From contig NZ_JAHTBK010000001.1 in NCBI RefSeq assembly GCF_020177575.1, positions 2,663,875 to 2,727,874 on the forward strand: a DNA stretch of 64,000 bases, read 5' to 3'. This stretch comes from Hasllibacter sp. MH4015. GTDB taxonomy: Bacteria > Pseudomonadota > Alphaproteobacteria > Rhodobacterales > Rhodobacteraceae. Position numbers and translations under genes: made by a program. The first letter of the stretch is position 1. Each line of letters starts with the position of its first letter. The notes under the pieces are model-generated. The model saw only the letters and a list, made by a program, of their open reading frames with translations. It ran no database searches and was not told where the DNA came from. Of this stretch, positions 47,878 through 57,313 are shown one piece after another.

Positions 47878-49038
47878 TCAGCCCTTCACAGCGCCCGCCG
47901 TCAGTCCGCTCACGATCTGGCGCTGGAAGACCATCACCAGCAAGAAGAGCGGCGCGATGATCGAGACTGCTGCGGCCACCGCCACGACCTGATCGGTCGT
48001 CGTCGTCTCGCGGTTGAAGAAGCCCGCGATGGCCGGAACCATGGTCTGGTTCGTGCTATCCAGCAGAAGCGCCGTGATCAGGTAATCGTTGTAAGCCAGA
48101 AGGAACGAGAACAGGCCCGTGGTGATGACGCCCGGCCACATGACCGGCATGATGACCCAGCGGAACGCCTGGAAATGGGTGCAGCCATCGACGCGCGCGG
48201 CCTCATCCAGTTCATTCGGGATGTTCTGGAAGAAGGATCGCAGCATCCAGATCGTGAAGGGCTGGTTAATCGACACGAGCACCGCGATCACGGCCAACGG
48301 CTGACCATAGAGCGTGGGCGCGTTTTCACCCAGCCACGGCCGAAGGATCTCGGCGGAATTGACGAAGACGGGAAGGTAGCCCGCCAAGAGCACCGAATGC
48401 GGCAGCGCGCGGAAGATCAACGCGACGATCAGGATCCAGAACGCGATGTTGGACCCGGACCGGGCCAGGCCATAGCCCGCCAATGTCCCGATGGTGAGGG
48501 AGATCGTGACCGTACCGCCCGTCACGATCAGGGAGTTGATGAAATTGTTGTAGAACCCGCGTTCGACCCAGATCGTCTGATAATGTTCGGTCGTCAGCCC
48601 GACGATGGGCGTGCCGAGCGGCCCGAGGATCGGGTTCAGGAAACCGAGGATCGTGGGGAGGATCAGGAAAAACACGAAGATGAAGGCCACGCCATAGGCC
48701 ATGGCGCCGATAATCCATCCGGCCCAGACCTGGCCCTTCGGACTCCAATCCGCGACCTTTCCGGGCAGCCATGAGAAGGCCAGTTTGATCGCGAAAAACA
48801 GCACCACGATCCCGACGATCAGGTCGAGCGCCGAAAGGCCATTGCCCCGATCCCGCGTGACAGGCCCGAGGATCACGTCGAACGGGTTGGACGCGAACGC
48901 ATCCACCGGCGACTTGAAGCTCATCAAGGTGATCCAGACGATCGGGAAGGCCGCCAGGAGACACCAGAACGCCAGGAAGGCGGCGGAGCCCAATTTCAAG
49001 CCGAAGGGCTGGCGCATGGCGCGGGGGGTATCGCTCAT
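47878..49038 (-). CDS. Carbohydrate-type ABC transporter permease (MalG-like)
   Basis: A 386-residue inner-membrane permease. The binding-protein-dependent transport motif is clear (EAARVDGCTHFQAFRWVIMP), as is the C-terminal VVAVAAAVSIIAPLFLLVMV. It is about 100 residues longer than MalG because two extra membrane segments (LDLIVGIVVLFFAIKLAFSW; IIGAMAYGVAFIFVFFLILP) are inserted after the first segment. The ATG at 49038 follows GGAGGG. Third gene of the binding protein-permease-permease operon; no ATPase gene follows. Confidence 0.88.
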   Translation of the reverse strand: MSDTPRAMRQPFGLKLGSAAFLAFWCLLAAFPIVWITLMSFKSPVDAFASNPFDVILGPVTRDRGNGLSALDLIVGIVVLFFAIKLAFSWLPGKVADWSPKGQVWAGWIIGAMAYGVAFIFVFFLILPTILGFLNPILGPLGTPIVGLTTEHYQTIWVERGFYNNFINSLIVTGGTVTISLTIGTLAGYGLARSGSNIAFWILIVALIFRALPHSVLLAGYLPVFVNSAEILRPWLGENAPTLYGQPLAVIAVLVSINQPFTIWMLRSFFQNIPNELDEAARVDGCTHFQAFRWVIMPVMWPGVITTGLFSFLLAYNDYLITALLLDSTNQTMVPAIAGFFNRETTTTDQVVAVAAAVSIIAPLFLLVMVFQRQIVSGLTAGAVKG

Positions 49039-49101
49039 TTCAAGCCCTCCGTGGAGGCGTGCACGCGTGCACAAGTGGCCAAGATATTGAAAACCAACAT
49101 G

Positions 49102-50130
49102 TTAGTGCGAGCTCCCTTTGTGGTCGCGCCAGGTGCGGCGCAGGAGCGGGATCAGCAGGATCACGATCCCCACCATGGTCAGCATCGAGGAGGCGGAGGC
49201 CCGGCTGAACGCCCGGTTGCCCGCATCGTCCGGTTCGAGAAAGTCGAATGTCAGGTACTGGAGCGAGGTGACATGCGCCTCGGCCCGGAAGCCCACGATC
49301 TCGTCGAAGACACGGTAGGCGTCCATCAGGTGGATGAGCGCGATGAACACGATCAGCGGCATCAGGTGCGGGATAACCACGTATTTCAGGCGATCCCAGC
49401 GCGACGCCCCGTCGATGATCGCCGATTCCAGCGTATCCTGGTTCACCGTTTGCAGGCCCGCGTAGAAGATCACGAAGGCGAAGGGCGCGACGTGCCAGAC
49501 ACGGTAGAACAGCATGAGCAATTCGATCGTCCAGGCCTGGGCGAACATGGCGATGTCGCGGTCGAGCCAAGCCTCGATCCCGCGGGTCAGGATGCCGTCG
49601 CCGACAAATAGCCAGTAGATCGACAGCGACCCGATGACGGGCGTGATGATGAACGGCAGGAGCGAGATGAAGATGATCGGGCCGCGGATGGATTTCGCGG
49701 CGTTGTTGACAGTCAGCGCGATGGTGAGCCCGACACCGATCACCAGCGGCAGGGTAACGAAGGTGAACATGAGCGTGAAGCGGAGCGCGGCCCAGAAGTC
49801 GATCTGCATGAGCGCGCCGTAATCGAGGTTGCGGATCGCCTCCCACGCGCGCTGGGGTTCAAGCACCCGCTCGTAGCTGAGCCAGCCGACCCACTCGGTC
49901 GTCGTGATCATCTCGCCGGTTTCTTCGTCGAGCAGCGGGATGGTGCGTAATTCGGTGGTGCAGGTCTGGGTCAGGAACCCGGCGGAGCAGGTTTCGACCT
50001 CCACCTGTTCGGTCACGGGCTGCGTCACCTGGAACGAGCCGGTGAGCACCGCGTAGAGCGGCAGCGCGATGAACAGAAGCATCAGGAACAGCGACGGTCC
50101 GACGAACCAAATGAATGTCCGGAATTTCAT
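49102..50130 (-). CDS. Carbohydrate-type ABC transporter permease (MalF-like)
   Basis: A 342-residue permease with an N-terminal segment (WFVGPSLFLMLLFIALPLYA) and a periplasmic loop of some 70 residues containing two cysteines (VETCSAGFLTQTCTT), likely disulfide-bonded. The coupling motif IIDGASRWDRLKYVVIPHLM is present. It pairs with the MalG-like permease 63 bp downstream and follows the binding protein by 118 bp. The P2-like loop may contact the binding protein, as in MalF. Substrate unknown. Confidence 0.88.
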   Translation of the reverse strand: MKFRTFIWFVGPSLFLMLLFIALPLYAVLTGSFQVTQPVTEQVEVETCSAGFLTQTCTTELRTIPLLDEETGEMITTTEWVGWLSYERVLEPQRAWEAIRNLDYGALMQIDFWAALRFTLMFTFVTLPLVIGVGLTIALTVNNAAKSIRGPIIFISLLPFIITPVIGSLSIYWLFVGDGILTRGIEAWLDRDIAMFAQAWTIELLMLFYRVWHVAPFAFVIFYAGLQTVNQDTLESAIIDGASRWDRLKYVVIPHLMPLIVFIALIHLMDAYRVFDEIVGFRAEAHVTSLQYLTFDFLEPDDAGNRAFSRASASSMLTMVGIVILLIPLLRRTWRDHKGSSH

Positions 50131-50248
50131 GGGCCCGTGCCCTCCCCCGCTGAGCGCGCCGCGCGTGTGTCGGCGGCTTTTGTCGGTGTGGTCGGGGCCT
50201 GGTGGTGGCCCCGACCGGGTGTTGCGTGAGTGATCGCGTGTCGGAGGG

Positions 50249-51481
50249 TTACTCCAGCAGGCCCGCTTCCTGTGCGGCGACCGTATAGGCGGCCTCCACG
50301 GCGGCGAGTGCCTCTTCCGCCGACACTTCGCCGGTGAAGAAGGCAGGCAACTCGTTGCCCAGCGCCGTATGCATCAGGCCCATCTGCGTGGTGGACGGGT
50401 ATGCGGGCGGTGCAGGGGTGGCGGTGGCCGACGCGATGGCGCCGGTGGCCATATCGTTGGGCTCATAGCCTTCGATCAGCCAGATGGCCGCATCGGGTGC
50501 CGCGGCCACGGTTTCGCTGTCGAGACCTTCCATCGCCAGCCGGAAGGCGTTGTCGGCCTCCTCGTCAGTGATGTTGGCCGCGACGACGATGCCGTCCCAC
50601 CACAGCGTGGTGGCCGGTGCGCCGCCTTCCATGGCGAGCGGTGCAGCGGCGGAAGCGACGAGGCCCACGACCTGGCTTTCCGCCTCGTCATTCATCGCGC
50701 CGCCACGGGACGCCCAGAGGTTCGCCATCGCGATGGAGCCCTGCTGGAACTGCTGCTGCACATAGGTGGAATCGGACACGAGGAATTCGGGGTCCATGTA
50801 TTCCGTCATGCGCATCATCATGTCGAGCGCGGCAAGGCCCGCTTCGCCGTTGACGGCAGGCGTGTTGTCATCGTTGACGAATGTGCCACCGAAGCCGCTG
50901 AACATGTTCACGAAATCCTGCGCAAGGTTCCAGCCGGATTTCATGGTGGCACCCAGCGGGTAATCGACGACGCCCGCTTCCTGGATTGTCGCGGCCGCGG
51001 CCAGAACCTCTTCCCAGGTGGTGGGCACGTCGATGCCGAGATCGTTGAGGATATCCTCGCGGTACATCAGGTGCTGGACGTTGACCATCATGGCCACGGC
51101 CATGGTCTGACCGTCGATCTGGATCAACTGGTTCGGCGTGAGGCTGTCGCCGTGGGCGGCGATCAGGTCGTCGAGGGGACGGATCGTGCCCTGGTTGAGA
51201 AGCGGCGTGATGGTGCCGTTGGATACCCCACCCAGCGCGTAGAGCGAGGGATCGGCGGCGAAGCCTTCGGGCTGCTTGGTGCGGAATTCCTGGTCCAGCT
51301 CGGGCGAGAAGTTGCCGCAGGCGGACATGCCGTCGGCCACGGCAACCCACGCTTCGAACGCGGCGGAAAGCATCGTGACTTCGGTGGTGTTTTCCCAATC
51401 GCAGGTCGCGTGACCGTCGGCATAGGCGGCGGTGGCCGCGACGCTGACCGCACCCGCGAGGGCAAGGCGTTTGACGAACAT
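50249..51481 (-). CDS. Extracellular solute-binding protein, family 1 (ABC importer)
   Basis: A 410-residue periplasmic binding protein with a Sec signal (VKRLALAGAVSVAATAAYA). The mature protein has CDWENTTEV near its start and a second Cys in MSACGNFSP that could pair. Family 1 sequence is seen: YREDILNDLGIDVPTTWEEV, GWNLAQDFVNMFSGFGG and MANLWASRGGAMNDEAESQV. AGGGAGA precedes the ATG at 51481. First gene of the operon. Chemistry suggests a sugar or sugar alcohol, but this is not proven. Confidence 0.9.
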   Translation of the reverse strand: MFVKRLALAGAVSVAATAAYADGHATCDWENTTEVTMLSAAFEAWVAVADGMSACGNFSPELDQEFRTKQPEGFAADPSLYALGGVSNGTITPLLNQGTIRPLDDLIAAHGDSLTPNQLIQIDGQTMAVAMMVNVQHLMYREDILNDLGIDVPTTWEEVLAAAATIQEAGVVDYPLGATMKSGWNLAQDFVNMFSGFGGTFVNDDNTPAVNGEAGLAALDMMMRMTEYMDPEFLVSDSTYVQQQFQQGSIAMANLWASRGGAMNDEAESQVVGLVASAAAPLAMEGGAPATTLWWDGIVVAANITDEEADNAFRLAMEGLDSETVAAAPDAAIWLIEGYEPNDMATGAIASATATPAPPAYPSTTQMGLMHTALGNELPAFFTGEVSAEEALAAVEAAYTVAAQEAGLLE

Positions 51482-51678
51482 TGTTGGTATCTCCCTGTGT
51501 GTCGTTTGGCCCTTGGGTTCGCGCCCTTCGGACCGGGTCTTTTTTGGTGCTGTTCGGGGTCGACGTGGACCCGTGTGGGGCACAGTCTGCCGAATTTGCA
51601 TAGGATTGCAATATTAGGCTAGTGCCGTCCGCTGCCTTCTGGCAAGCCTTTGTCTGAGCCAATTCCGAGAGACCTTCC

Positions 51679-52680
51679 ATGACCGACACGCGCCGCATCG
51701 TCCAAGACGCCCTCGACTCACTCTATAAAGTTGACGCAGACGGGCTAAGCGCATTGGCTGAAACGACATTTGCGGCGGATGCGACGCTTTCGATTTCCGA
51801 TCCGATCGGCGATCTGACCGGGCCCGACGCGATCCTTGCGGGCCTTGTGCAGCCGCTTCGTGACGCCCTGAGCCCGGCCCGCAGGCGCGACCTCATGGTG
51901 ATCGGCGCAGAGAATCGGCGCGATTACGGTGGCACATGGGTCGCCACGATCAGCCACATGACCGGCCTGTTCGCCGCGCCGCTATGGGGCATCGCGCCCA
52001 CGGGCAAGCTGGTGCATCTGAGGATGGGAGAATTCTGGCGGGTCGAGGACGGCAAGATCGCCGAGGGGCGGATCATCGTGGACCTTCTGGACCTGCTGCA
52101 CCAGGCCGGGCGCTGGCCCCTGGCCGAGGCCCATTACGGGGCACCGATTGCCTTCCCCGCCCCCGCGACCCAGGACGGTCTTTGCCCCGTGAACCGGGAG
52201 GACGGCTCTGCCAGCCTCGACGTGGTGGAGGCGATGCTGTCGGCGTTACATGTCTATGACCCGGAAAGCTTCGGCTCGGACGGGCAAGTGGGCGCCGGCG
52301 GCACATGGGCGCCGGATTTCGCGTGGTACGGGCCGGGTGGCATCGGGTCCACCGTATCATGGTCGGGCTTCGTCGATCACCATCGCGGACAGTTCCTTCG
52401 CGCCTTCCCGGACCGGAAGGGCGGCAACCATTATTGCCGGATCGGCGACGGGGCCTATGCCGCCGTGTCCGGTTGGCCCTCCATGACCATGACGCATCAC
52501 GACACCTTTCTGGGGGTTCCGGCGACGGGGAAGGCCCTGACCTTGCGGGTGATGGATTTCTACCGCTGCGCCGGCGGGTTGATCGCGGAGAACTGGGTTT
52601 TGCTGGATTACGTCCATCTGCTGCGACAGATGGGTGTCGACGTGATTGCCGAGGCCGCGGCGCTGAACGCGGAGCAATGA
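51679..52680 (+). CDS. Tandem SnoaL-like (NTF2-fold) domain protein
   Basis: A 333-residue protein built of two SnoaL-like halves (about residues 5-150 and 175-325). Each half ends in a matching strand block: LVHLRMGEFWRVEDGKIAEG in the first and LTLRVMDFYRCAGGLIAENW in the second, both followed by a hydrophobic DLLDLLHQAG / DYVHLLRQMG element. SnoaL-like proteins include polyketide cyclases and many small-molecule-binding proteins. It is divergent from the ABC binding-protein gene 197 bp away, so it may act on the imported compound. Activity unknown. Confidence 0.8.
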   Translation: MTDTRRIVQDALDSLYKVDADGLSALAETTFAADATLSISDPIGDLTGPDAILAGLVQPLRDALSPARRRDLMVIGAENRRDYGGTWVATISHMTGLFAAPLWGIAPTGKLVHLRMGEFWRVEDGKIAEGRIIVDLLDLLHQAGRWPLAEAHYGAPIAFPAPATQDGLCPVNREDGSASLDVVEAMLSALHVYDPESFGSDGQVGAGGTWAPDFAWYGPGGIGSTVSWSGFVDHHRGQFLRAFPDRKGGNHYCRIGDGAYAAVSGWPSMTMTHHDTFLGVPATGKALTLRVMDFYRCAGGLIAENWVLLDYVHLLRQMGVDVIAEAAALNAEQ

Positions 52681-53156
52681 TCAAGACGGGGAGCGGTTCG
52701 GTAGGGCCGGATTTTGGTCGACGAATCGATCAGTTTCGCCCGTCCGGGTAGTAAACTTTTTTACAATCAACCGTCACGTGTGTAAAACCACCTTACATGA
52801 TTTGGCGTGACCCTCGCGTTCGGTCCCCGGTCGCCTTGAACTCGTGGCATGGTTAACGGGCACATCAAGTCGTGGGGCCCGGCCCCGGACGTGCAGGCCG
52901 GAGGGGCGGCATCGCGAGAGGGGAGGCCTCGCGCACCGCCAAGAGGACCCCCGGACATCCGCGATGAAGGTTGGAGGGAGGCCAACCGGATCAACCCAAT
53001 TCCCAGAGCAGCATTCGGGCCAAGGTCGCAGCAAAACGCGCCACGCCCCATCCACGGCGAGATCGGATCAGGCGCTTCACGCGTGTCTGGGACGGCCCGA
53101 TCCCGAAAGCCAAGCTGCAACCGGTCGTCCGACATACGATATTAGGAGAGAGACAC
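52681..53156. promoter_or_regulatory. acs upstream region with two GTAA/TTAC dyads
   Basis: No gene is seen. Two AT-rich inverted repeats lie at 52751-52764 (GTAAA, CTTT, TTTAC) and 52781-52797 (TGTAA, 7-bp spacer, TTACA). Their centres are about 31 bp apart, three helical turns, in an otherwise GC-rich stretch. They are probably binding sites of the regulator that controls acs. If the promoter is here, the acs message has a leader of about 350 nt. Confidence 0.5.
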
Positions 53157-55094
53157 GTGCCCAACGACATGACCCCTGCCCTGCTGCCCAACGCGCATAT
53201 CGACGCTGCCAAATACGAAGAGATGTACGCCGCCTCCATCAACGATCCCGAGGCGTTCTGGGGGGAGCACGGCAAGCGCATCGACTGGATCAAGCCCTAC
53301 ACGAAGGTCAAGGACACCTCCTTCGCCCATGACGACGTGCATGTGCGGTGGTTCGAGGACGGCACGCTGAACGTCAGCGCTAATTGCATCGACCGCCACC
53401 TGGAGACACGCGGCGACCAGACCGCGATCCTGTTCGAGCCCGATGAGCCGAGCGACGAGGCGCAGCACATCACCTACAAGCAACTCCACGAGGAAGTCTG
53501 CAAATTCGCCAATGTCCTGAAGGGCCTGGGCGTGGAGCGTGGCGACCGCGTCGTGCTCTACATGCCGATGATCCCCGAGGCGGCCTATGCGATGCTGGCC
53601 TGCACGCGGATCGGCGCGGTGCATTCCATCGTGTTCGCGGGCTTCTCCCCCGACGCGCTGGCGGCCCGGATCAACGGGTGCGACGCGAAGCTGGTCGTCA
53701 CCACCGATGGCGCGCCGCGCGGCGGCCGGGTGACGGAGCTGAAGGATAACGTCAACAAGGCGCTTCTGCACAACCAGATCAAGACGCAATGCCTGGTGGT
53801 GAAGCGCACGGGCGGTCAGGTCGCCTGGGTCGAGAACCGCGATCACTGGTATCACGAGCTGGCCGAAGGTGTGTCCACCGAGTGCGCGCCCGAGGAGATG
53901 AATGCCGAAGACCCGCTGTTCATCCTTTATACGTCCGGGTCCACCGGTATGCCCAAGGGCGTGGTGCATTCGACGGGCGGCTACCTCGTCTATGCGTCGA
54001 TGACCCATGAATACACGTTCGATTACCATGACGGGGACGTCTTCTGGTGTACCGCGGATGTGGGCTGGGTCACGGGCCACAGCTATATCGTCTATGGCCC
54101 GCTGGCCAATGGCGGCACGACGCTGATGTTCGAGGGCGTGCCGACCTATCCCGATGCCGGGCGGTTCTGGCAGGTTTGCGAAAAGCACAAGGTCAACCAG
54201 TTCTACACCGCGCCCACCGCCATTCGCGCGCTGATGGGCAAGGGGACGAGCTTCGTCGAGAAATACGACCTGTCATCCCTGAAGTTGCTGGGCACCGTGG
54301 GGGAGAACATCAACCCCGAGGCGTGGAACTGGTACAACGAGAATGTCGGCAAGGGCCGCTGCCCCATCGTCGACACGTGGTGGCAGACGGAGACGGGCGG
54401 TCACATGATGACGCCCCTGCCCGGCGCCCATGAATTGAAGCCCGGCTCGGCGCAGAAGCCGTTCTTCGGCGTCAAGCCGCTGGTGCTGGACCCGACAAGC
54501 GCCGAGGTGATCGAGGGCAATGACGTCGAGGGCGTGCTGGTCATCGCCGACAGCTGGCCCGGCCAGATGCGCACCGTATGGGGCGATCACGAGCGGTTCG
54601 TGAAGACCTATTTCAGCGATTACAAAGGCTACTACTTCTCCGGCGACGGCTGCCGCCGCGACGCTGACGGGGAATACTGGATCACGGGCCGCGTGGATGA
54701 CGTCATCAACGTGTCGGGCCACCGCATGGGCACGCCCGAAATCGAGTCCGCGCTTGTCGCCCATGAGACGGTCAGCGAAGCCGCCGTGGTGGGCTATCCC
54801 CACCCCGTGAAGGGCCAGGGCATCTATTGCTACGTCACCTTGATGAGCGACGAGACGCCATCGGACGAGTTGAAGGCCACGCTACAGGCCTGGGTTCGGC
54901 AGGAGATCGGACCGATCGCGAAGCCGGACGTCATTCAATGGGCGCCGGGCCTGCCCAAGACACGCTCGGGCAAGATCATGCGCCGCATCCTGCGCAAGAT
55001 CGCCGAGAACGATTACGGATCATTGGGGGATACCTCCACGCTCGCCGACCCGTCGGTGGTGGATGATCTGATTGCGAACCGCGCCGACGTCTGA
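53157..55094 (+). CDS. acs: Acetyl-CoA synthetase
   Basis: Converts acetate, ATP and CoA to acetyl-CoA. The 645 residues carry the AMP-binding loop [40 protein letters not shown] and the C-terminal [13 protein letters not shown] with catalytic Lys606, the residue that is inactivated by acetylation in other bacteria. I chose the GTG at 53157 because AGGAGA stands 6 bp before it; the ATG at 53169 is too far from that site. Downstream genes encode a two-subunit acetate/short-chain acid symporter, so uptake and activation are linked. Confidence 0.96.
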   Translation: MPNDMTPALLPNAHIDAAKYEEMYAASINDPEAFWGEHGKRIDWIKPYTKVKDTSFAHDDVHVRWFEDGTLNVSANCIDRHLETRGDQTAILFEPDEPSDEAQHITYKQLHEEVCKFANVLKGLGVERGDRVVLYMPMIPEAAYAMLACTRIGAVHSIVFAGFSPDALAARINGCDAKLVVTTDGAPRGGRVTELKDNVNKALLHNQIKTQCLVVKRTGGQVAWVENRDHWYHELAEGVSTECAPEEMNAEDPLFILYTSGSTGMPKGVVHSTGGYLVYASMTHEYTFDYHDGDVFWCTADVGWVTGHSYIVYGPLANGGTTLMFEGVPTYPDAGRFWQVCEKHKVNQFYTAPTAIRALMGKGTSFVEKYDLSSLKLLGTVGENINPEAWNWYNENVGKGRCPIVDTWWQTETGGHMMTPLPGAHELKPGSAQKPFFGVKPLVLDPTSAEVIEGNDVEGVLVIADSWPGQMRTVWGDHERFVKTYFSDYKGYYFSGDGCRRDADGEYWITGRVDDVINVSGHRMGTPEIESALVAHETVSEAAVVGYPHPVKGQGIYCYVTLMSDETPSDELKATLQAWVRQEIGPIAKPDVIQWAPGLPKTRSGKIMRRILRKIAENDYGSLGDTSTLADPSVVDDLIANRADV

Positions 55095-55111
55095 GGCGGC
55101 GCGCACGAAGT

Positions 55112-55142
55112 CCTGCCGTCCGAACACCGACTGGGCGGCAGG
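55112..55142 (+). promoter_or_regulatory. Hairpin between acs and the symporter genes
   Basis: CCTGCCG (55112-55118) pairs with CGGCAGG (55136-55142), a 7-bp stem with a 17-nt loop starting 18 bp after the acs stop. No T-run follows, so it may set message stability or partial readthrough to the symporter genes rather than stop transcription. Confidence 0.4.
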
Positions 55143-55201
55143 GGTAAACCGAGGGGACCGGAGGGGCCCCAGAGGCAAAAACCTTGAAGGGAGAACATCG
55201 A

Positions 55202-55453
55202 ATGTCGGAAAACAACAATGCGTATTGGTCTGCGAACATGCGCCTGATCACCATCTGCTTGGTGATCTGGGCGCTTGCGTCGTACGGCTTCGCTATCCTG
55301 CTCCGGCCGCTGATCAGCGGTATCGAAGTGGGCGGCACCGATCTGGGCTTCTGGTTTGCCCAGCAGGGTTCCATTCTCGTGTTCTTGTTCCTGATCTTCT
55401 TCTACGCCTGGCGTATGAACAAGATCGACAAAGAACATGGCGTGGACGAATAG
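55202..55453 (+). CDS. DUF4212 small subunit of sodium/substrate symporter
   Basis: An 83-residue protein with two membrane helices (LITICLVIWALASYGFAILL and FAQQGSILVFLFLIFFYAWR) ending in RMNKIDKEHGVDE, the standard DUF4212 ending. These small proteins pair with the VC_2705-type symporter encoded directly downstream, and are required partners in that family. AGGGAG precedes the ATG at 55202; an in-frame TTG at 55184 is a weaker option. It lies 16 bp before the symporter gene. Confidence 0.92.
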   Translation: MSENNNAYWSANMRLITICLVIWALASYGFAILLRPLISGIEVGGTDLGFWFAQQGSILVFLFLIFFYAWRMNKIDKEHGVDE

Positions 55454-55468
55454 GGAGCGCCGAGGGAC

Positions 55469-57211
55469 ATGGATCAAACAACACTCAATTTTATCGTCGT
55501 GGGGCTGTCTTTCGCGCTCTACTTCGGTATCGCGATCTGGGCCCGCGCTGGGTCCACATCTGAATTCTACGCGGCCGGCCGGGGTGTGAACCCGGTGGTC
55601 AACGGGATGGCCACCGCTGCTGACTGGATGTCGGCCGCGTCGTTCATCTCGATGGCGGGCCTCATCGCGTTCACCGGCTACAACAACTCGCTCTTCTTGA
55701 TGGGTTGGACGGGCGGCTACGTGCTGATGGCGATGCTGCTGGCACCCTACCTGCGCAAGTTTGGCAAGTTCACCGTGCCGGAATTCGTGGGCGATCGCTA
55801 TTACTCCAACACGGCGCGCGTTGTGGCCGTGGTCTGCCTCATCATCATCTCGACCACCTACGTGATCGGCCAGATGACGGGTGCGGGCGTTGCGTTCTCG
55901 CGCTTCCTGGAAGTGAACTCCACCATGGGTCTGATCATCGCGTCCTGCGTTGTGGCGGTCTATGCGGTTCTGGGCGGCATGAAGGGCATCACCTACACCC
56001 AGGTGGCGCAGTATTGCGTTCTGATCGTGGCCTACACGATCCCGGCCATCTTCATCTCGCTGCAACTGACCGGCAACCCGATCCCGGGCCTGGGCCTGTT
56101 CAGCACGATGAACGAAGGTCTGCCGGGTGGCGTTGAGGCGGGCACACCGCTTCTGGTGACGCTGGACGGTCTGCTGACCGATCTGGGCTTCAACGAGTAC
56201 ACCGCAACCACGAACCCGTGGCTGATGGCGCTTTACACCCTGTCGCTGATGATCGGTACCGCGGGCCTGCCCCACGTGATCATCCGCTTCTTCACGGTGC
56301 CCAAAGTGTCTGACGCCCGCTGGTCCGCCGGTTGGGCGCTGGTGTTCATCGCGCTTCTGTACCTGACGGCACCTGCCGTGGGCGCAATGGCCCGCCTGAA
56401 CATCATCACCACCATGTGGCCGGAAGGCACGCAGGCCGAAGCGGTTGCCGTGGACGATCTGCCCGACTGGTTCCGTACGTGGGAGGTCACTGGCCTTCTG
56501 GGTGTCGAGGATCTGAACGGCGACGGTCGTATCCAGTACACCGCCGGTGAGGACAACGAACTGACGACCTTCAACCGTGACATCCTGGTTCTTGCGAACC
56601 CGGAAATCGCCAACCTGCCGCCCTGGGTGATCGCATTGATCGCAGCGGGTGGTATCGCGGCGGCCCTGTCCACGGCGGCGGGTCTGTTGCTGGCGATCTC
56701 GTCGGCGATCAGTCACGACCTCATCAAATCGGTGATCAACCCGAGCATCTCGGAAAAGGGCGAGCTTACGGCGGCCCGGATCTCGATGATCGTGGCGATT
56801 GTCGGCGCAACGCTATTGGCGCTGAACCCGCCGGGCTTTGCGGCGCAGACGGTGGCACTGGCCTTTGGCCTCGCGGCAGCCTCGCTGTTCCCGACGCTGA
56901 TGATGGGGATCTTCTCCAAGCGGATGAACGCGGCCGGTGCAATTGCCGGTATGCTGGCAGGCATCATCTCGACCTGCCTGTACCTGTTCACCTACCTGGG
57001 CTGGTTCTTCATCCCCGGCACGGCCATGCTTGACAGCTCCCAGTATATCCTGGGTATCCCGCCGACCCATTTCGGGCCGATCGGTGCGCTGTTCAACTTC
57101 GGTGTGGCGTTCCTGGTGTCCCGTGCAACCGCGGCCCCGCCGCAGCACATCGTGGACCTCGTCGAATCCGTCCGTATCCCCCGGGGTGCAGGCGCGGCAA
57201 CCGACCACTAA
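55469..57211 (+). CDS. Sodium:solute symporter, VC_2705 / ActP-like (acetate or short-chain acid)
   Basis: A 580-residue SSS-family transporter with about thirteen hydrophobic segments. It has family sequence SEFYAAGRGVNPVVNGMATA, AADWMSAASFISMAGL and GTAGLPHVIIRFFTVP. A hydrophilic loop between membrane segments contains EDLNGDGRIQYTAGEDNE, an EF-hand/dockerin-like calcium-loop pattern (D348, N350, D352). Placement next to acs supports acetate, propionate or related acid uptake. A strong terminator follows the stop. Confidence 0.93.
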   Translation: MDQTTLNFIVVGLSFALYFGIAIWARAGSTSEFYAAGRGVNPVVNGMATAADWMSAASFISMAGLIAFTGYNNSLFLMGWTGGYVLMAMLLAPYLRKFGKFTVPEFVGDRYYSNTARVVAVVCLIIISTTYVIGQMTGAGVAFSRFLEVNSTMGLIIASCVVAVYAVLGGMKGITYTQVAQYCVLIVAYTIPAIFISLQLTGNPIPGLGLFSTMNEGLPGGVEAGTPLLVTLDGLLTDLGFNEYTATTNPWLMALYTLSLMIGTAGLPHVIIRFFTVPKVSDARWSAGWALVFIALLYLTAPAVGAMARLNIITTMWPEGTQAEAVAVDDLPDWFRTWEVTGLLGVEDLNGDGRIQYTAGEDNELTTFNRDILVLANPEIANLPPWVIALIAAGGIAAALSTAAGLLLAISSAISHDLIKSVINPSISEKGELTAARISMIVAIVGATLLALNPPGFAAQTVALAFGLAAASLFPTLMMGIFSKRMNAAGAIAGMLAGIISTCLYLFTYLGWFFIPGTAMLDSSQYILGIPPTHFGPIGALFNFGVAFLVSRATAAPPQHIVDLVESVRIPRGAGAATDH

Positions 57212-57257
57212 GCGATCTTGGCAGGCCCTGCGACCTTGCGGGGCCTGTCGGATACAG

Positions 57258-57290
57258 GGCGCATCCCGACACGTTCGGGGTGCGCCTTTT
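57258..57290 (+). terminator. Intrinsic terminator after the symporter gene
   Basis: A 12-bp stem with one G-T wobble (57258-57269 with 57275-57286), a 5-nt loop and TTTT directly after. It is the clearest rho-independent terminator in the window. A second stem, CAGGCCC/GGGCCTG (57222-57228, 57241-57247), lies just before it. It ends the acs-symporter message 24 bp before the next gene, so the DUF294 gene depends on readthrough or its own promoter. Confidence 0.85.
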
Positions 57291-57313
57291 CATAAAGTGA
57301 CCGACATCCGATC

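Noticed and set aside
55013-56716. Minus-strand open frame of 567 codons over the symporter gene
   Set aside because: Composition is His/Arg/Asp-rich and no domain is seen; the opposite strand encodes a clear SSS transporter.
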